In this document: piece after piece, positions 44,752 to 55,376 of the stretch | Layout of the letters: each line of letters opens with the position of its first letter | Numbering within the stretch: position 1 is the stretch's first letter | NCBI GenBank assembly: GCA_033557465.1 | Contig: CM066031.1 | Location: 1,073,970,448 to 1,074,034,447, forward strand | From: Ichthyophis bannanicus | Lineage: Eukaryota; Chordata; Amphibia; Gymnophiona; Ichthyophiidae | Direction: 5' to 3' | Length of the DNA stretch: 64,000 nt | The notes under the pieces: generated by a model | Seen by the model: only the letters and a program-made list of their open reading frames with translations | Told to the model about the DNA's origin: nothing | Database searches by the model: none | Program-made: the position numbers and the translations under genes

Positions 44752-45696
44752 ATTGCACATGCGCTGGACGTGCCCATTCGCCCTACAGCCTGTGCAAATG
44801 TTTGCGCATGGGCAGTAGTCCTTGCGTAACGCGCATGTACACCTTGTGTTGCACGAGCGTGTAGCCACACACAAACTCACATGCGCAAGGTTGCGCATGA
44901 GCGCTGCGCACAGTCACCACGCCCACACAACTGCGCATGCGCGAGGTACACAAAGTAAAAAACCTATAAATATGCCTCCACACCTGGCACACGTCGAGGT
45001 TTGTTTGAGGAGATTTAGGTGGAGAGAGGTGGAGAGAGTTACAAAGAGAGGTATAGAGAGAGAGTTGGAAGGAGAGGCGTGTTCTGTAGGTTTGTGATTT
45101 GTAAATTGTATTGTGCATTTGGTACTTTGGTGTGTAGTGTGTCCTGTATTTTGTGGTTTGTAGAGTGGTCTTTGTTCTGTGTTCTGTGTTGGGGTGAGGG
45201 TTGGTGAGGGGGTGTGTGGTGAGGGGGGAGGGTGATGGAGAGGGAGTAGGAGAGGGAGAGGGAGGTGGAGGGGGTGGGGGAGGGTGGGGATGTGAGCCCT
45301 TCCACTGCTGCTGCTGCTGCTGCTGACACACCCAGGGCAGGGACTGGCCGGCCTATGGGGGCAGAGGCAGGGCCATCTGGTGTGGAACAGGCTGCACAGT
45401 ACAGCCACACTGCTAAGAGGAAGAGGGTACTAGTGGCTGCCCCACAGAGGAGAAGGGCTGTAAGGTTCTCCGAACAGGAGAACCACGTCCTCCTTGCAGG
45501 GGTCATAGAGAACTATGACATACTTTTTGGGCGGCTCAGTAGTCGCACAACTGTGGCTAGCAGGATGGCAGTTTGGGAGGAGATACGTGTTGCAGTGGTT
45601 GAGGCAGGGGGCACCCCCCGAGACGTGGAAAGCCTCAAAAAGAGGTTCTCAGACATCAAAAGAGGGGTGAGGCAGCACATGTCTTCCGAGAGACAA
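44665..45696 (+). repeat. Tandem unit 2
   Basis: 1032 bp, nearly identical to unit 1 apart from small indels (an added ggagagaggt-type repeat near 45030 and a shortened GGTGGA run near 45265). TATA at 44965-44972. Confidence 0.9.
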
Positions 45697-45783
45697 CATT
45701 TGCTGCTGTGCATGCGCGGTGCCTGTGTGTCGTGTTCCTGCGCATGGGCTGTCTGTGCGTGGCAACACGTACTTGCGTGGTGA
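45355..45783 (+). pseudogene. Myb/SANT-like exon 1, copy 2
   Basis: From the ATG at 45355 it encodes the same protein as copy 1 with no difference noticed, including the Myb/SANT-like domain and the artificial read-through tail ending at 45783. It ends at the same junction. Confidence 0.75.
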
Positions 45784-46719
45784 ATTGCACATGCGCTGGA
45801 CGTGCCCATTCGCCCTACAGCCTGTGCAAATGTTTGCGCATGGGCAGTAGTCCTTGCGTAACGCGCATGTACACCTTGTGTTGCACGAGCGTGTAGCCAC
45901 ACACAAACTCACATGCGCAAGGTTGCGCATGAGCGCTTCGCACAGTCACCACGCCCACACAACTGCGCATGCGCGAGGTACACAAAGTAAAAAACCTATA
46001 AATATGCCTCCACACCTGGCACACGTCGAGGGTTGTTTGAGGAGTTTTAGGTGGAGAGAGTTACAAAGAGAGGTATAGAGAGAGAGTTGGAAGGAGAGGC
46101 GTGTTCTGTAGGTTTGTGATTTGTAAATTGTATTGTGCATTTGGTACTTTGGTGTGTAGTGTGTCCTGTATTTTGTGGTTTGTAGAGTGGTCTTTGTTCT
46201 GTGTTCTGTGTTGGGGTGAGGGTTGGTGAGGGGGTGTGTGGTGAGGGGGGAGGGTGATGGAGAGGGAGTAGGAGAGGGAGAGGGAGGTGGAGGGGGTGGG
46301 GTAGGGTGGGGATGTGAGCCCTTCCACTGCTGCTGCTGCTGCTGCTGACACACCCAGGGCAGGGACTGGCCTGCCTATGGGGGCAGAGGCAGGGCCATCT
46401 GGTGTGGAACAGGCTGCACAGTACAGCCACACTGCTAAGAGGAAGAGGGTTCTAGTGGCTGCCCCACAGAGGAGAAGGGCTGTAAGGTTCTCCGAACAGG
46501 AGAACCACGTCCTCCTTGCAGGGGTCATAGAGAACTATGACATACTTTTTGGGCGGCTCAGTAGTCGCACAACTGTGGCTAGCAGGATGGCAGTTTGGGA
46601 GGAGATACGTGTTGCAGTGGTTGAGGCAGGGGGCACCCCCCGAGACGTGGAAAGCCTCAAAAAGAGGTTCTCAGACATCAAAAGAGGGGTGAGGCAGCAC
46701 ATGTCTTCCGAGAGACAAC
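45697..46719 (+). repeat. Tandem unit 3
   Basis: 1023 bp; differs from unit 2 by single changes (for example gcgcttcgcac instead of gcgctgcgcac near 45936, and ggggtaggg near 46300). TATA at 45997-46004. Confidence 0.9.
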
Positions 46720-46805
46720 ATTTGCTGCTGTGCATGCGCGGTGCCTGTGTGTCGTGTTCCTGCGCATGGGCTGTCTGTGCGTGGCAACACGTACTTGCGT
46801 GGTGA
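46377..46805 (+). pseudogene. Myb/SANT-like exon 1, copy 3
   Basis: Same coding content as copies 1 and 2. A G-to-T change upstream (ggggtaggg) stops the GTG-started upstream frame, supporting the ATG at 46377 (same position as in the other units) as the real start. It ends in the same read-through tail. Confidence 0.75.
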
Positions 46806-47273
46806 ATTGCACATGCGCTGGACGTGCCCATTCGCCCTACAGCCTGTGCAAATGTTTGCGCATGGGCAGTAGTCCTTGCGTAACGCGCATGTACACCTTG
46901 TGTTGCACGAGCGTGTAGCCACACACAAACTCACATGCGCAAGGTTGCGCATGAGCGCTGCGCACAGTCACCACGCCCACACAACTGCGCATGCGCGAGG
47001 TACACAAAGTAAAAAACCTATAAATATGCCTCCACACCTGGCACACGTCGAGGGTTGTTTGAGGAGTTTTAGGTGGAGAGAGGTGGAGAGAGTTACAAAG
47101 AGAGGTATAGAGAGAGAGTTGGAAGGAGAGGCGTGTTCTGTAGGTTTGTGATTTGTAAATTGTATTGTGCATTTGGTACTTTGGTGTGTAGTGTGTCCTG
47201 TATTTTGTGGTTTGTAGAGTGGTCTTTGTTCTGTGTTCTGTGTTGGGGTGAGGGTTGGTGAGGGGGTGTGTGG
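46720..47273 (+). repeat. Tandem unit 4, partial
   Basis: Contains the GCGCATGCGC cluster and TATA (47019-47026) and the beginning of the 5' UTR. It stops abruptly at gtgtgtgg near 47273, where LINE-like sequence begins. Exon 1 of this unit, which should have retained the normal exon end, is gone. Confidence 0.85.
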
Positions 47274-47532
47274 AGAAATACTACATCCATACTCAGAGAA
47301 ATACTACATCCATACTCAGGTCAAGACAACTTCAACTGTGACTAATGTGTATAGGCTACCGTATATAGTTACATAATGTACATAGTTTCCCTTTATTACC
47401 AAGTTCAAATTCCTGTTACTTGTAAAATGCACTACAGTTTTTCTGTATGTATATGTTTGGTTCCATGTAAACCGCGCTGATGATAATAGTGCGGTATATA
47501 AGAGATGTTAAATAAATAAATAAATAAATAAA
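47274..47532 (+). mobile_element. LINE 3' end with TAAA tail
   Basis: Starts with a 23-bp word agaaatactacatccatact+cag repeated twice (47276-47320) and ends accgcgctgatgataatagt, gcggtatataagagatgtta and (AATA)n. The same 3' end type occurs at 6118-6640 (minus) and on the SINE at 48678-48962. It replaced the exon-1 end of unit 4. Confidence 0.65.
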
Positions 47533-47548
47533 CATGCTCTGGGTACAG

Positions 47549-47668
47549 GTGGCAGTGGCCCCTTCATACCATCCCTCACGCTCCTGGAACAGGAGCTGGC
47601 TGAGAGATTGGGGACTATCTACCTCCGTGGTCTACCTGAGACCCTCGACTCTGCACATCCGCAGGCTG
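47549..47668 (+). CDS. Myb/SANT-like gene, exon 2
   Basis: The acceptor gggtacag ends at 47548, only 16 bp after the LINE tail and without a pyrimidine tract. The frame reads FIPSLTLLEQELAERLGTIY then LRGLPETLDSAHPQA, and the donor is ctg-GTATGT at 47669. Phase 1 on both sides (120 bp). It continues the protein downstream of the Myb-like domain. The poor acceptor may reflect the insertion and deletion immediately upstream. Confidence 0.6.
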
Positions 47669-49858
47669 GTATGTATGTTAACTTTCAGCTCACAGTCAAT
47701 GCCTGAACCTCACATTGTGCATACCTCAGCCATTTTCTAAGAGCCTCCCATACGTGTCACCCCAGACCCACCATGTACCTATTCAGGTGGCACATGTGTG
47801 TGACATACCCATGCACACCGTGTTCTGTTAGCATGTTCTGGGGACACATTCTATATGAGTCCTTCATCCCACACCTCTCACTAGCTGCCCCGAAAAAGTC
47901 CACGCACACCAGACAGCAGCCTACACCCACACCTGTGATTGTCATCCCCGGTCAGATTGTGATGGCCACTGATAAAGGCATGTTGTGGTGACATACTATC
48001 TGCACAGTGCTGCATGTGTGTGGCAGTGGCCCAGAAGTGATGGTTAGTCGTAGTCCGCTGCACAGTGGGTCACAGGCAACCACAGCTAGCACTGAGAGGA
48101 TAGTATGTTTGATGAAACCATGCCCTGCTCAAAGGCACCCGCAGTCATACAGGGGATGGCAAAACCATGTGGAAGGGTGGTCCATGAGCAGGAGTGTGAG
48201 GACATGTTTGTGCCAGTTGGAGAAAGGGATGGGATGGAGACCGCATGTGGCATGGCACAAGGAGCAGGAACATGGCCACAAAATCAGGTGTGCAGGGGCA
48301 CATCACCCACATATGCCCCCGGGATAGGTACATGGGAGTATACTTTGGAGTCACACCACAGAGACACCTCTCCTGCACCAAACATATCAAACAACCCGTA
48401 AAAACAATATACTGCAATTCAAGGACAACACAACAACGTGGTCCACTGACAGATACCAATGACACCAGATCTGTGCCGCAAACATTATAACACCACGGTT
48501 AGAGTACTGTAATGTTAATTCCCAAGGGACCGCTATGAGATAGTTACACACACCTCAGGTAGCCTCAAATAGTCACTGCAAGGATTATCTTTGAAGGATA
48601 CCTATAAGATCATATATCCCTGAGTATCTACGCTCTACATTGGCTGGCTGTCTCATGCAGATTCATGTATTTGTTTGATTAATTTACATTCTCTTATATA
48701 CCGCGCTAGTCTGCATCAGTGTGGTTGACATTGAGCAAACTGAGCTTACATTGAACAGGGCATTAAAACTTGCTAATAACTATTTTATAGGGAACATGGG
48801 CTATGGAGGGTTAAGTGGCTTGCCCAAGACCACAAGGGGCACCTGTGTGACTAGAAACCCCAGTCCTTCCAGCCCAAGGTTGCTGTCCTCTAGTGGGATG
48901 TGAACCCCCCGACCTTCTGGCCTGACGTACCTTGCCCTGACCACTAGGCCACTCCTCGAGTCCATATAGACTCATCTATATGTCCCTAATTAATACGTTT
49001 ACCGTCACCACAAATATAGCTCCATCCCTGTTATCTACGCTCATCAACATCTCACATGAAAGTCAATCACGAGGACAAATAAACCATCACACGATACAGG
49101 TCCCTGATTCTATTGTAAAGACATGTCAGCAGACAAATAACACAGCCATTTCATTCCTTGCCCCTACAACATGTATCAACCTCCCAATTGACATCAGAGG
49201 AATCGAAAACATCCCATTATCCATCCAAAATCTACAAACCAAACTATAGAATCAGTTCCACAACAACCTACAAATGGAAGATCATGCAACCTCAGAGAGG
49301 AGCACTGTACATCTGTCATTCATTGACCCCACATAGACAAACCATAAAACCTTTCCCACACATTCACATTGCTCACCAATATTATTATCACTCATGAATG
49401 CGATTGCCTGTGGCTAATGTAAAATATTATAATTAATGGAGCTATGTCCCTTTAATGTTGGCATCCTGGGTATGAGACACGTACCATGCATAGGCAGGTT
49501 GAAATGTTCCTACCATGCCTATTATCTCATTGTACCAGAGTTATATATAATAGTTGATTGGTCTATGTTCTACATCTGTTCTATGTAAGTAAATAATGGT
49601 ACTCTAGCAATTACGTTGGTGTTCTGTAATCCGCCACTGATCTCAGAAAGTGCTGTTATAGAAAAGATGTACAGCTAAATAGGAAAGTAAACACAGAAAT
49701 GATGGGTGCAGACATGAATGGGAGGGTGTAGTGGGCCCTGTATGCATGCCACATGCAGGCCCCCCCCCCCATCATCTCAGTGGTTCCTGTAGCACACACA
49801 TATACATAGGTGGAGTGTATAAACATATGTGTGCTGTCTCTGATTGTTTACAATGCAG
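47669..49858 (+). other. Intron 2 of the Myb/SANT-like gene
   Basis: About 2.2 kb, donor GTATGT, acceptor tttacaatgcag. It holds a minus-strand SINE (48678-48962). A short open segment near 47872-47990 (SLAAPKKSTHTRQQPTPTP) could be an additional exon but has no convincing splice sites. Confidence 0.6.
48678..48962 (-). mobile_element. tRNA-headed SINE with LINE-type tail
   Basis: On the minus strand it starts gaggagtggcctagtggtca, gggcaaggtacg and ggttcacatcccactag (tRNA-like head), passes ccttgtggtcttgggcaagc and cacttaaccctccatagccc, and ends actagcgcggtatataagag aatgtaaa. The tail is the same as the end of the LINE at 47474-47532. Confidence 0.7.
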
Positions 49859-50146
49859 GTGACTACAGTACAATGGAGGCACAGGGCAAGGAGGGGGAGG
49901 AGGAGGAGGAGGTTGACCTAGCCATACCTCTGAATGTGGAGGTTGCCGAGGCTGCTTTGTCTGGGACCAGCAACAATGCTGTGGCACTGATGATGGAGGC
50001 ACCCATCGCCCCCGGCCCTACAGTGGTGGCTGCAGCCATTCCAGCAATGGGGGCCAGGCATATGGAAGCCGCATATCTACACGACATGGCCATCATGATG
50101 TCAGAGCTGAGGTCACAGAGGGAAGCAGCAGCGTGTGAGGCAGAAG
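49859..50146 (+). CDS. Myb/SANT-like gene, exon 3
   Basis: The acceptor tttacaatgcag ends at 49858. The exon (288 bp, phase 1 to phase 1) reads DYSTMEAQGKEGEEEEEVDL, then AIPLNVEVAEAALSG, a hydrophobic alanine/valine-rich middle (VVAAAIPAMGARHMEAAYLH) and MMSELRSQREAAACEAE. The donor GTGGGT is at 50147. An acidic patch followed by a probable helical segment fits a protein-interaction region. Joined to exons 2 and 4 without a frame change. Confidence 0.65.
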
Positions 50147-51484
50147 GTGGGTCATAACAGACTGTCACATCCACAATGCCCAACCCAGTGGGCTCTGGGT
50201 GGTGTGGGTGTGGTGGATGTGGCAACATTCCTTCCACAGCTGTCACATGTAAGGGTCACGCAGATGGGGGTTAGTGTAGCAAACCAAAGGGTCATGTGTA
50301 TGATAGATGATGTAAATGTCACACACAGCAGACCAACCGTGGGCCAGTTACCACCTACAGATGCAGACAGATGAGGGATGTTGTCTAAGGTCCATCACGT
50401 TGTCAGACATGACACATAAACAAGCATTGCCCTTTCTGCAGTCTGCCTCCTCGCAGACGGCAAGCTCTCTCGCTGAAAATAGGTTGCCCTATATCCCATT
50501 GTCCCTTGACAATCAGATGAGACAGAAACAAAGATAAGTAGCTTCTGTCATGTAACGACACACAGCCCACATTCCCCCCTGTCTGCATCTCCAGGGGGAA
50601 AACAATCACTACATATACATTTTGAAGTCAGAAAATGGTAGCATACACAAATACAGGGACTTACAGAGGTCACAGGATCATAGGTTAAGTAAAGATGTTA
50701 TGCGGGGCACACCTGTCCCACAAGGCTTTCTGTATGACAACAATTTGGATAGACTGCATGGCACACAGACAAGGCCAACAACATGTCCCCTACCTGTAGC
50801 TCTGACTATGAGTCCCCCAAATGCATGGTTCCGGACCCACACACACTACCCCAGGGTCACCTAACAACCCATGTTGTGAGTTGGTGTTCTTGCCAAACCC
50901 CAGCTGCCACCCCTGCTGCAAAACTGAATTAGAGAAACACTGCCCCAGCTCTGGTTATCCCAGCGCTCCCCCAGGGGGTACCACCTGCTGTGGAACCCCA
51001 AACATAACCCTGTCCGTGTGTTCCTGGGGTCTGCCCATCTCTGGTGCACCCCCCTTTGCTCCCTCTGCCCTGTCCATACCCACCACATGTTTCTTAAGGT
51101 GTACACGCAATGGTAGCCAACCCCACCTCTGTTTTACACAAGGTGTATGTCAACCCCTCTGCTGTCCGACACGTGAAGCTGCAGTGCACATGCGCATGTA
51201 GGGGCTGATATCCTTGTGCTACCACACCATCCCTTGAGGTCATTAGAGCACCATCTGTAACATGTCAAAGCTTAGGCTACCCCTCTGACTGCCCACACTT
51301 AGGCTTGGCCCCTCGCCCACCCCCATAACCACTGCTTCCCACCAGCTGTGTTTGTCCCTGGTTGATGCTCCACCTCACCTACACGATGGACCTGTGTTAG
51401 CTATCTGTAGCAAAGCCTTTTGCTTCGGCAGCAGTACGTTGTTCTATCAGCGCAGCCTGCGTAACTTTGTGTTTGCCTCCAACA
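50147..51484 (+). other. Intron 3, left part
   Basis: Intronic non-coding DNA between exon 3 and the CR1 insertion; no recognisable coding sequence. Confidence 0.5.
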
Positions 51485-52042
51485 GAGGCTTTTCTAACCA
51501 GGGCTCCACACATCAAACAGTAAGTAAGGATTTGAGGGTTTCTTTGTTTGGTTTTTTTTTTATTACATTGCTAGCTCTCTGACTGGGAGCTCTTAAAAGG
51601 GTTTTGTGTATATTTTTAAAAGCAAGGTTACTTCATTTTTGCTGTTTTAGGGGAACTTTAATTGAGCACAGTAGGTTGCTGACTCCAGTGACCTCCTCAG
51701 CTTTAGAAGCTGCTAACGCCTCATCAGGAGTTAGTGGGCCTGTTTCCTGAGTGCAGTTGAAGCCTGCATAAAAAGGCTCCTGTGCCCTTCCCCTTTGAGG
51801 CTTTTCTAACCAGGGCTCCACACATCAAACAGTAAGTAAGGATTTGAGGGTTTCTTTGTTTGGGTTTTTTTTTTTTATTACATTGCTAGCTCTCTGACTG
51901 GGAGCTCTTAAAAGGGTTTTGTGTATATTTTTAAAAGCAAGGTTACTTCATTTTTGCTGTTTTAGGGGAACTTTAATTGAGCACAGTAGGTTGCTGACTC
52001 CAGTGACCTCCTCAGCTTTAGAAGCTGCTAACGCCTCATCAG
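51485..52042 (+). repeat. Duplicated 5' unit of the CR1 element
   Basis: 51485-51727 and 51797-52042 are nearly identical (gaggcttttctaaccagggc ... tgctaacgcctcatcag), period 312 bp, differing mainly in poly-T length. The second copy leads straight into the endonuclease coding region. This looks like a tandem 5' UTR or promoter monomer. Confidence 0.8.
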
Positions 52043-52060
52043 ATATCTGAGGTTGAAGCT

Positions 52061-53125
52061 TTGGTGGGAGTGGCTGACTTGGATTTAGTGGCAGTTACAG
52101 AAACATGGTTCACAGAAAACAATGACTGGGATGTAACTATACCTGGCTATACTTTATTCAGGACGGATAGGGTAGGAAGAAGAGGAGGAGGAGTGGCACT
52201 ATATGTAAAAACTACTACTAAAGCTTTGGAATTACAGAGCTTAAAAGGGAGAGAGGAGGCATTGTAGGTTAAACTAGAAAGAGAGAAAGAGAAATCTATT
52301 TGCATTGGAGTGATATACAGACCTCCCTCACAAGAGGAAGAGGTGGACAGAGAGTTAATTGAAGACATACGCAGCATTGCTAGGAAAGGGGAAGTGCTAC
52401 TGATAGGAGATTTCAATATGCCAGATGTTGATTGGCACATTCCTGCTGCAGTATCATCTAGAAGTAAGGAGATCCTGGATTCTCTACAGGGAGAACTATT
52501 CAGGCAATTGGTAACAGACCCCACACGTGAAGGGGCCATACTGGACTTGGTGCTTACCAATGGTGAAAGTGTTTCTGATGTTGTAGTGGGAGATCATTTT
52601 GCATCCAGTGATCACCAGATGGTGTGGTTCAGTATTAGGACTAGGGCTGTTAGAATCCATTCCAAGGTGAGGATCTTAGACTTTAGGAAGACTAACTTTG
52701 CGAAGATGGGCCAATACCTCAGGGAGTCGTTAGTGGGATGGGAACAGCTGGGGGATGTAGAAAAACAGTGGGCAAAACTGAAAGGGGGTATTTTAAGGGC
52801 AACCAACCTTTTTGTTAAAATGGTAAATAAAGGCAAAAGGAACAGGAGACCGCTATGGTTTTCGAAGGAAGTAGCTGAAAAAGTGAAGAAAAAGAGGGAG
52901 GCCTTCATGAAATACAAGAGATCACAGAGAGAGGAAGACAGGCATCTGTATTTGGAAAAACTTAGAGAAGCTAGCAAAGTAGTCAAGAAGGCAAAGATTC
53001 AAAAGGAGGAGGAAATAGCCAATGCAATAAAATGGGGGGATAAGACATTTTTCAGATATATTAGTGAGAACAGGAAGGGCAAAAGTGGTATTGTCAGACT
53101 CAAGGTTCAGGGGGGGAATATGTAG
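52061..53125 (+). pseudogene. CR1 endonuclease domain and linker
   Basis: The frame encodes DLDLVAVTETWF (E of the active site), GYTLFRTDRVGRRGGGVALY, an in-frame TAG at 52265-52267, then CIGVIYRPPSQ, VLLIGDFNMPDVDWH, LDLVLTNGESVSDVVVGDHF and SSDHQMVWF, the ordered motifs of the AP-like endonuclease of CR1 LINEs. The start of the domain is missing next to the duplicated 5' unit. A lysine-rich linker follows. At 53109-53115 a run of seven G shifts the frame, so the frame ends at 53125 while the RT continues in another frame. Confidence 0.85.
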
Positions 53126-54771
53126 AAGATGATAAGGATAAAGCGGAATTGCTTAACAAATATTTTTGTTCTGTGTTCACAGATGAAGAACCAGGAGCAG
53201 GACCTCAGAAAACACCCACAAATAAGAACAGAAGCGAGGGACATCTTGAACTATTTTCAGAAGACTGTGTTCGTGAGAAACTAGCTCAACTTAAAGTAGA
53301 CAAAGCGATGGGACCGGATGGGATACACCCTAGAATACTGAGGGAACTTGGGGACGTTCTAGCAGCTCCACTGACTGACCTTTTCAATGCCTCGTTGGAG
53401 TCAGGAGTGGTGCCAAAGGACTGGAGAGAGGCTCATGTGGTGCCTTTACACAAAAGCGGAAGTAAGGATGTGGTTGAAAACTACAGGCCGGTTAGTTTAA
53501 CTTCGGTGGTGAGTAAATTATTGGAAACGCTGCTGAAAGAGAAAATAGTGAGGTTTCTGGAGTCCAGCGGATTACAGGATCCGAGGCAGCATGGATTCAC
53601 CAGAGGCAGGTCTTGTCAGACAAATCTGATTGATTTTTTTGACTGGGTGACCAGGGAGTTGGACCGAGGGAGAGCTCTAGATGTGGTGTATTTAGATTTC
53701 CGTAAAGCCTTTGACACTGTTCCTCACAGGCGACTTATAAACAAACTGAGCACCCTAGGAATGGACCCTAAAGTTACTGCTTGGGTTAGAAATTGGTTGG
53801 GTGGGAGGCGACAAAGAGTACAAATAAATGGAGCTCACTCTGAGGAGAAGGATGTTACCAGTGGTGTGCCCCAGGGATCTGTCCTTGGTCTGATTCTTTT
53901 TAACATCTTTGTTAGTGATATAGCGGAAGGGCTGTCGGGTAAGGTTTGCCTCTTTGCGGATGATACCAAAATCTGCAATAGAGTAGACACCCAGGAAGGG
54001 GTAGATAACATGAGGAGGGATCTAGCTAAGCTTGAAGAATGGTCTAGAATTTGGCAGCTGGGATTTAATGTTAAAAAATGTAAGGTCATGCATTTGGGCT
54101 GCAGCAATCCAAGGGAGCAATACAGTATAGGAGGTGAAGTACTTTTGTCCACTAAAGAAGAGCGGGACCTAGGCGTGGTTGTGTCTGATGATCTTAAAGT
54201 AGCTAAACAGGTAGAAAAGGCGACGGCAAAAGCTAGAAGGATGCTTGGGTGCATACGGAGAGGAATGGCTAGCAGAAAAAAGGAGGTGATAATGCCTCTG
54301 TATAAGTCTTTGGTGCGACCTCATTTGGAGTATGGTGTGCAATTATGGAGACCGCACCTTCAAAAGGATGTGAACAGGATGGAGTCGGTGCAGAGGGTTG
54401 CTACCAAAATGATTAATGGGCTTCATTATAAAGCATATGAGGACAGACTTAAGGATCTTAATATGTACACCTTAGAGGAAAGGCGGGATAGAGGTGATAT
54501 GATTGAGATGTTTAAATACCTCCGTGGCATAAATGTTCAGGGAGAGAGCCTCTTTCAATTGAAAGCAAGTTCTGCTACGAGGAGACATGGGATGAGGGTG
54601 AAGGGAGATAAATTCAGGAGTGATATGCGGAAATATTTCTTTACGGAAAGAGTAGTGGATCCGTGGAATAGTCTCCCAGTGGAGGTGGTAGAGATGAGGA
54701 CCGTAACTGAATTCAAGAAAGCATGGGACCAACACAGAGGATCTCTAAAGGCAAAAAGTGGGCTGTTGTAG
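53126..54771 (+). CDS. CR1 reverse transcriptase
   Basis: An open frame of over 540 codons (the frame is entered after the G7 shift; first in-frame Met at 53149). Motifs in order: LNKYFCSVFTDEE, KVDKAMGPDGIHPRIL, WREAHVVPLHKSGSK, NYRPVSLTSVVSKLLE, QHGFTRGRSCQTNL, DVVYLDFRKAFDTVPH, SGVPQGSVLGLILFNIF, the catalytic FADDTK, WQLGFNVKKCKVMHLG, LEYGVQLWRPHL and finally RKYFFTERVVDPWNSLPVEV. This covers the full RT domain and C-terminal region of CR1. It is the most intact mobile-element protein in the window, but it depends on an upstream endonuclease frame broken by one stop and one shift. Confidence 0.9.
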
Positions 54772-54845
54772 TTGTTATGGAAGGACAGACTAGATAGGCC
54801 ATGTGGTCTTTTTCTGTCGTCATATTTCTATGTTTCTATGTTTCT

Positions 54846-55043
54846 ATCAACGTACTAGGACGTGTCCTGTGCGTGTCCATCACCTATGCTACGGTGAGAT
54901 ATATGTCTCCACACCCAAGCCATGTGTCAACGTGGCCCTAACCTATCACATATACGATCTGGTGGAATATGCCTGACATGTTTGTGTATGACGTATGATT
55001 ACTGGACAGGTATCTCACAAATAACCTTGTGTCCCACCCACAG
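54846..55043 (+). other. Intron 3, right part
   Basis: Intronic DNA between the CR1 tail and exon 4; acceptor cccacccacag ending at 55043. Confidence 0.55.
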
Positions 55044-55345
55044 GCAATCGTCAGGCTCTCGAGCGGCTAAACAACATGATGCTGGCCATCTCAAGGCAGC
55101 TGGGTCAGATCCATGAGGAGATGTATGCGTACCGAGAGCAGGTCAGGGACATCCCATTCCTCGAGATGTGCGGGGCCCTGCAGGGCATGCTGGAAGTCAT
55201 GCGGCGGACAGTACCAGTAGCGCCACTGGCACCACCACCACCACCACCGACACCACCACCACCGGCACCACCACCAGAAGAGGGTCGGCCACCACGGGGG
55301 AGGGGTTTGGCACGTGGTAGGCGAGGGAGGCCACGCCGTCACTAA
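55044..55345 (+). CDS. Myb/SANT-like gene, last exon
   Basis: The acceptor gtcccacccacag is good; the phase-1 join to exon 3 gives CEAE-G-NRQALERLNN. The exon encodes an amphipathic helix (ALERLNNMMLAISRQLGQIH, EEMYAYREQVRD), LEMCGALQGMLEVMRR, then a proline-rich run and a basic glycine/arginine tail (RPPRGRGLARGRRGRPRRH) to the stop at 55343-55345. A C-terminal coiled-coil-like helix is usual in Harbinger Myb-like proteins. With exons 2 and 3 it supplies about 236 residues, but no intact exon 1 is connected to it. Confidence 0.7.
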
Positions 55346-55376
55346 TTCCTGCGTCTAGCGACAAAGCACCTACACC

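Larger units (their letters stand above)
51485..54845 (+). mobile_element. Nearly complete CR1 LINE
   Basis: 5' UTR repeats, an AP-type endonuclease, a reverse transcriptase and a 3' UTR ending in ggacagactagataggccat, gtggtctttttctgtcgtca and a (TTTCTATG)n tail, the classic CR1 signature. It sits within the last intron of the Myb/SANT-like gene in the same orientation. ORF1 is absent. The copy at 22085-22372 is a truncated member of the same subfamily. Confidence 0.85.
40710..55345. mobile_element. Harbinger-type locus: divergent transposase and Myb-like genes
   Basis: The two genes usual for PIF/Harbinger elements, a HARBI1-like transposase and a Myb/SANT-like DNA-binding protein, lie head to head around a common promoter. 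In active Harbinger systems the Myb-like protein assists nuclear entry or target binding of the transposase (established for the family). Terminal inverted repeats were not found, so these coordinates are only the span of recognised exons. The transposase is broken and the Myb gene lost the end of exon 1, so the element looks dead; its size (over 14 kb) owes much to internal tandem duplication and a CR1 insertion. Confidence 0.6.

Noticed and set aside
43550..47172. Repeated minus-strand frames of 90-180 codons (CTRARATQG-like and poly-Pro/Gln types).
   Set aside because: They are antisense shadows of the tandem promoter and Myb exon, including the CTG run.
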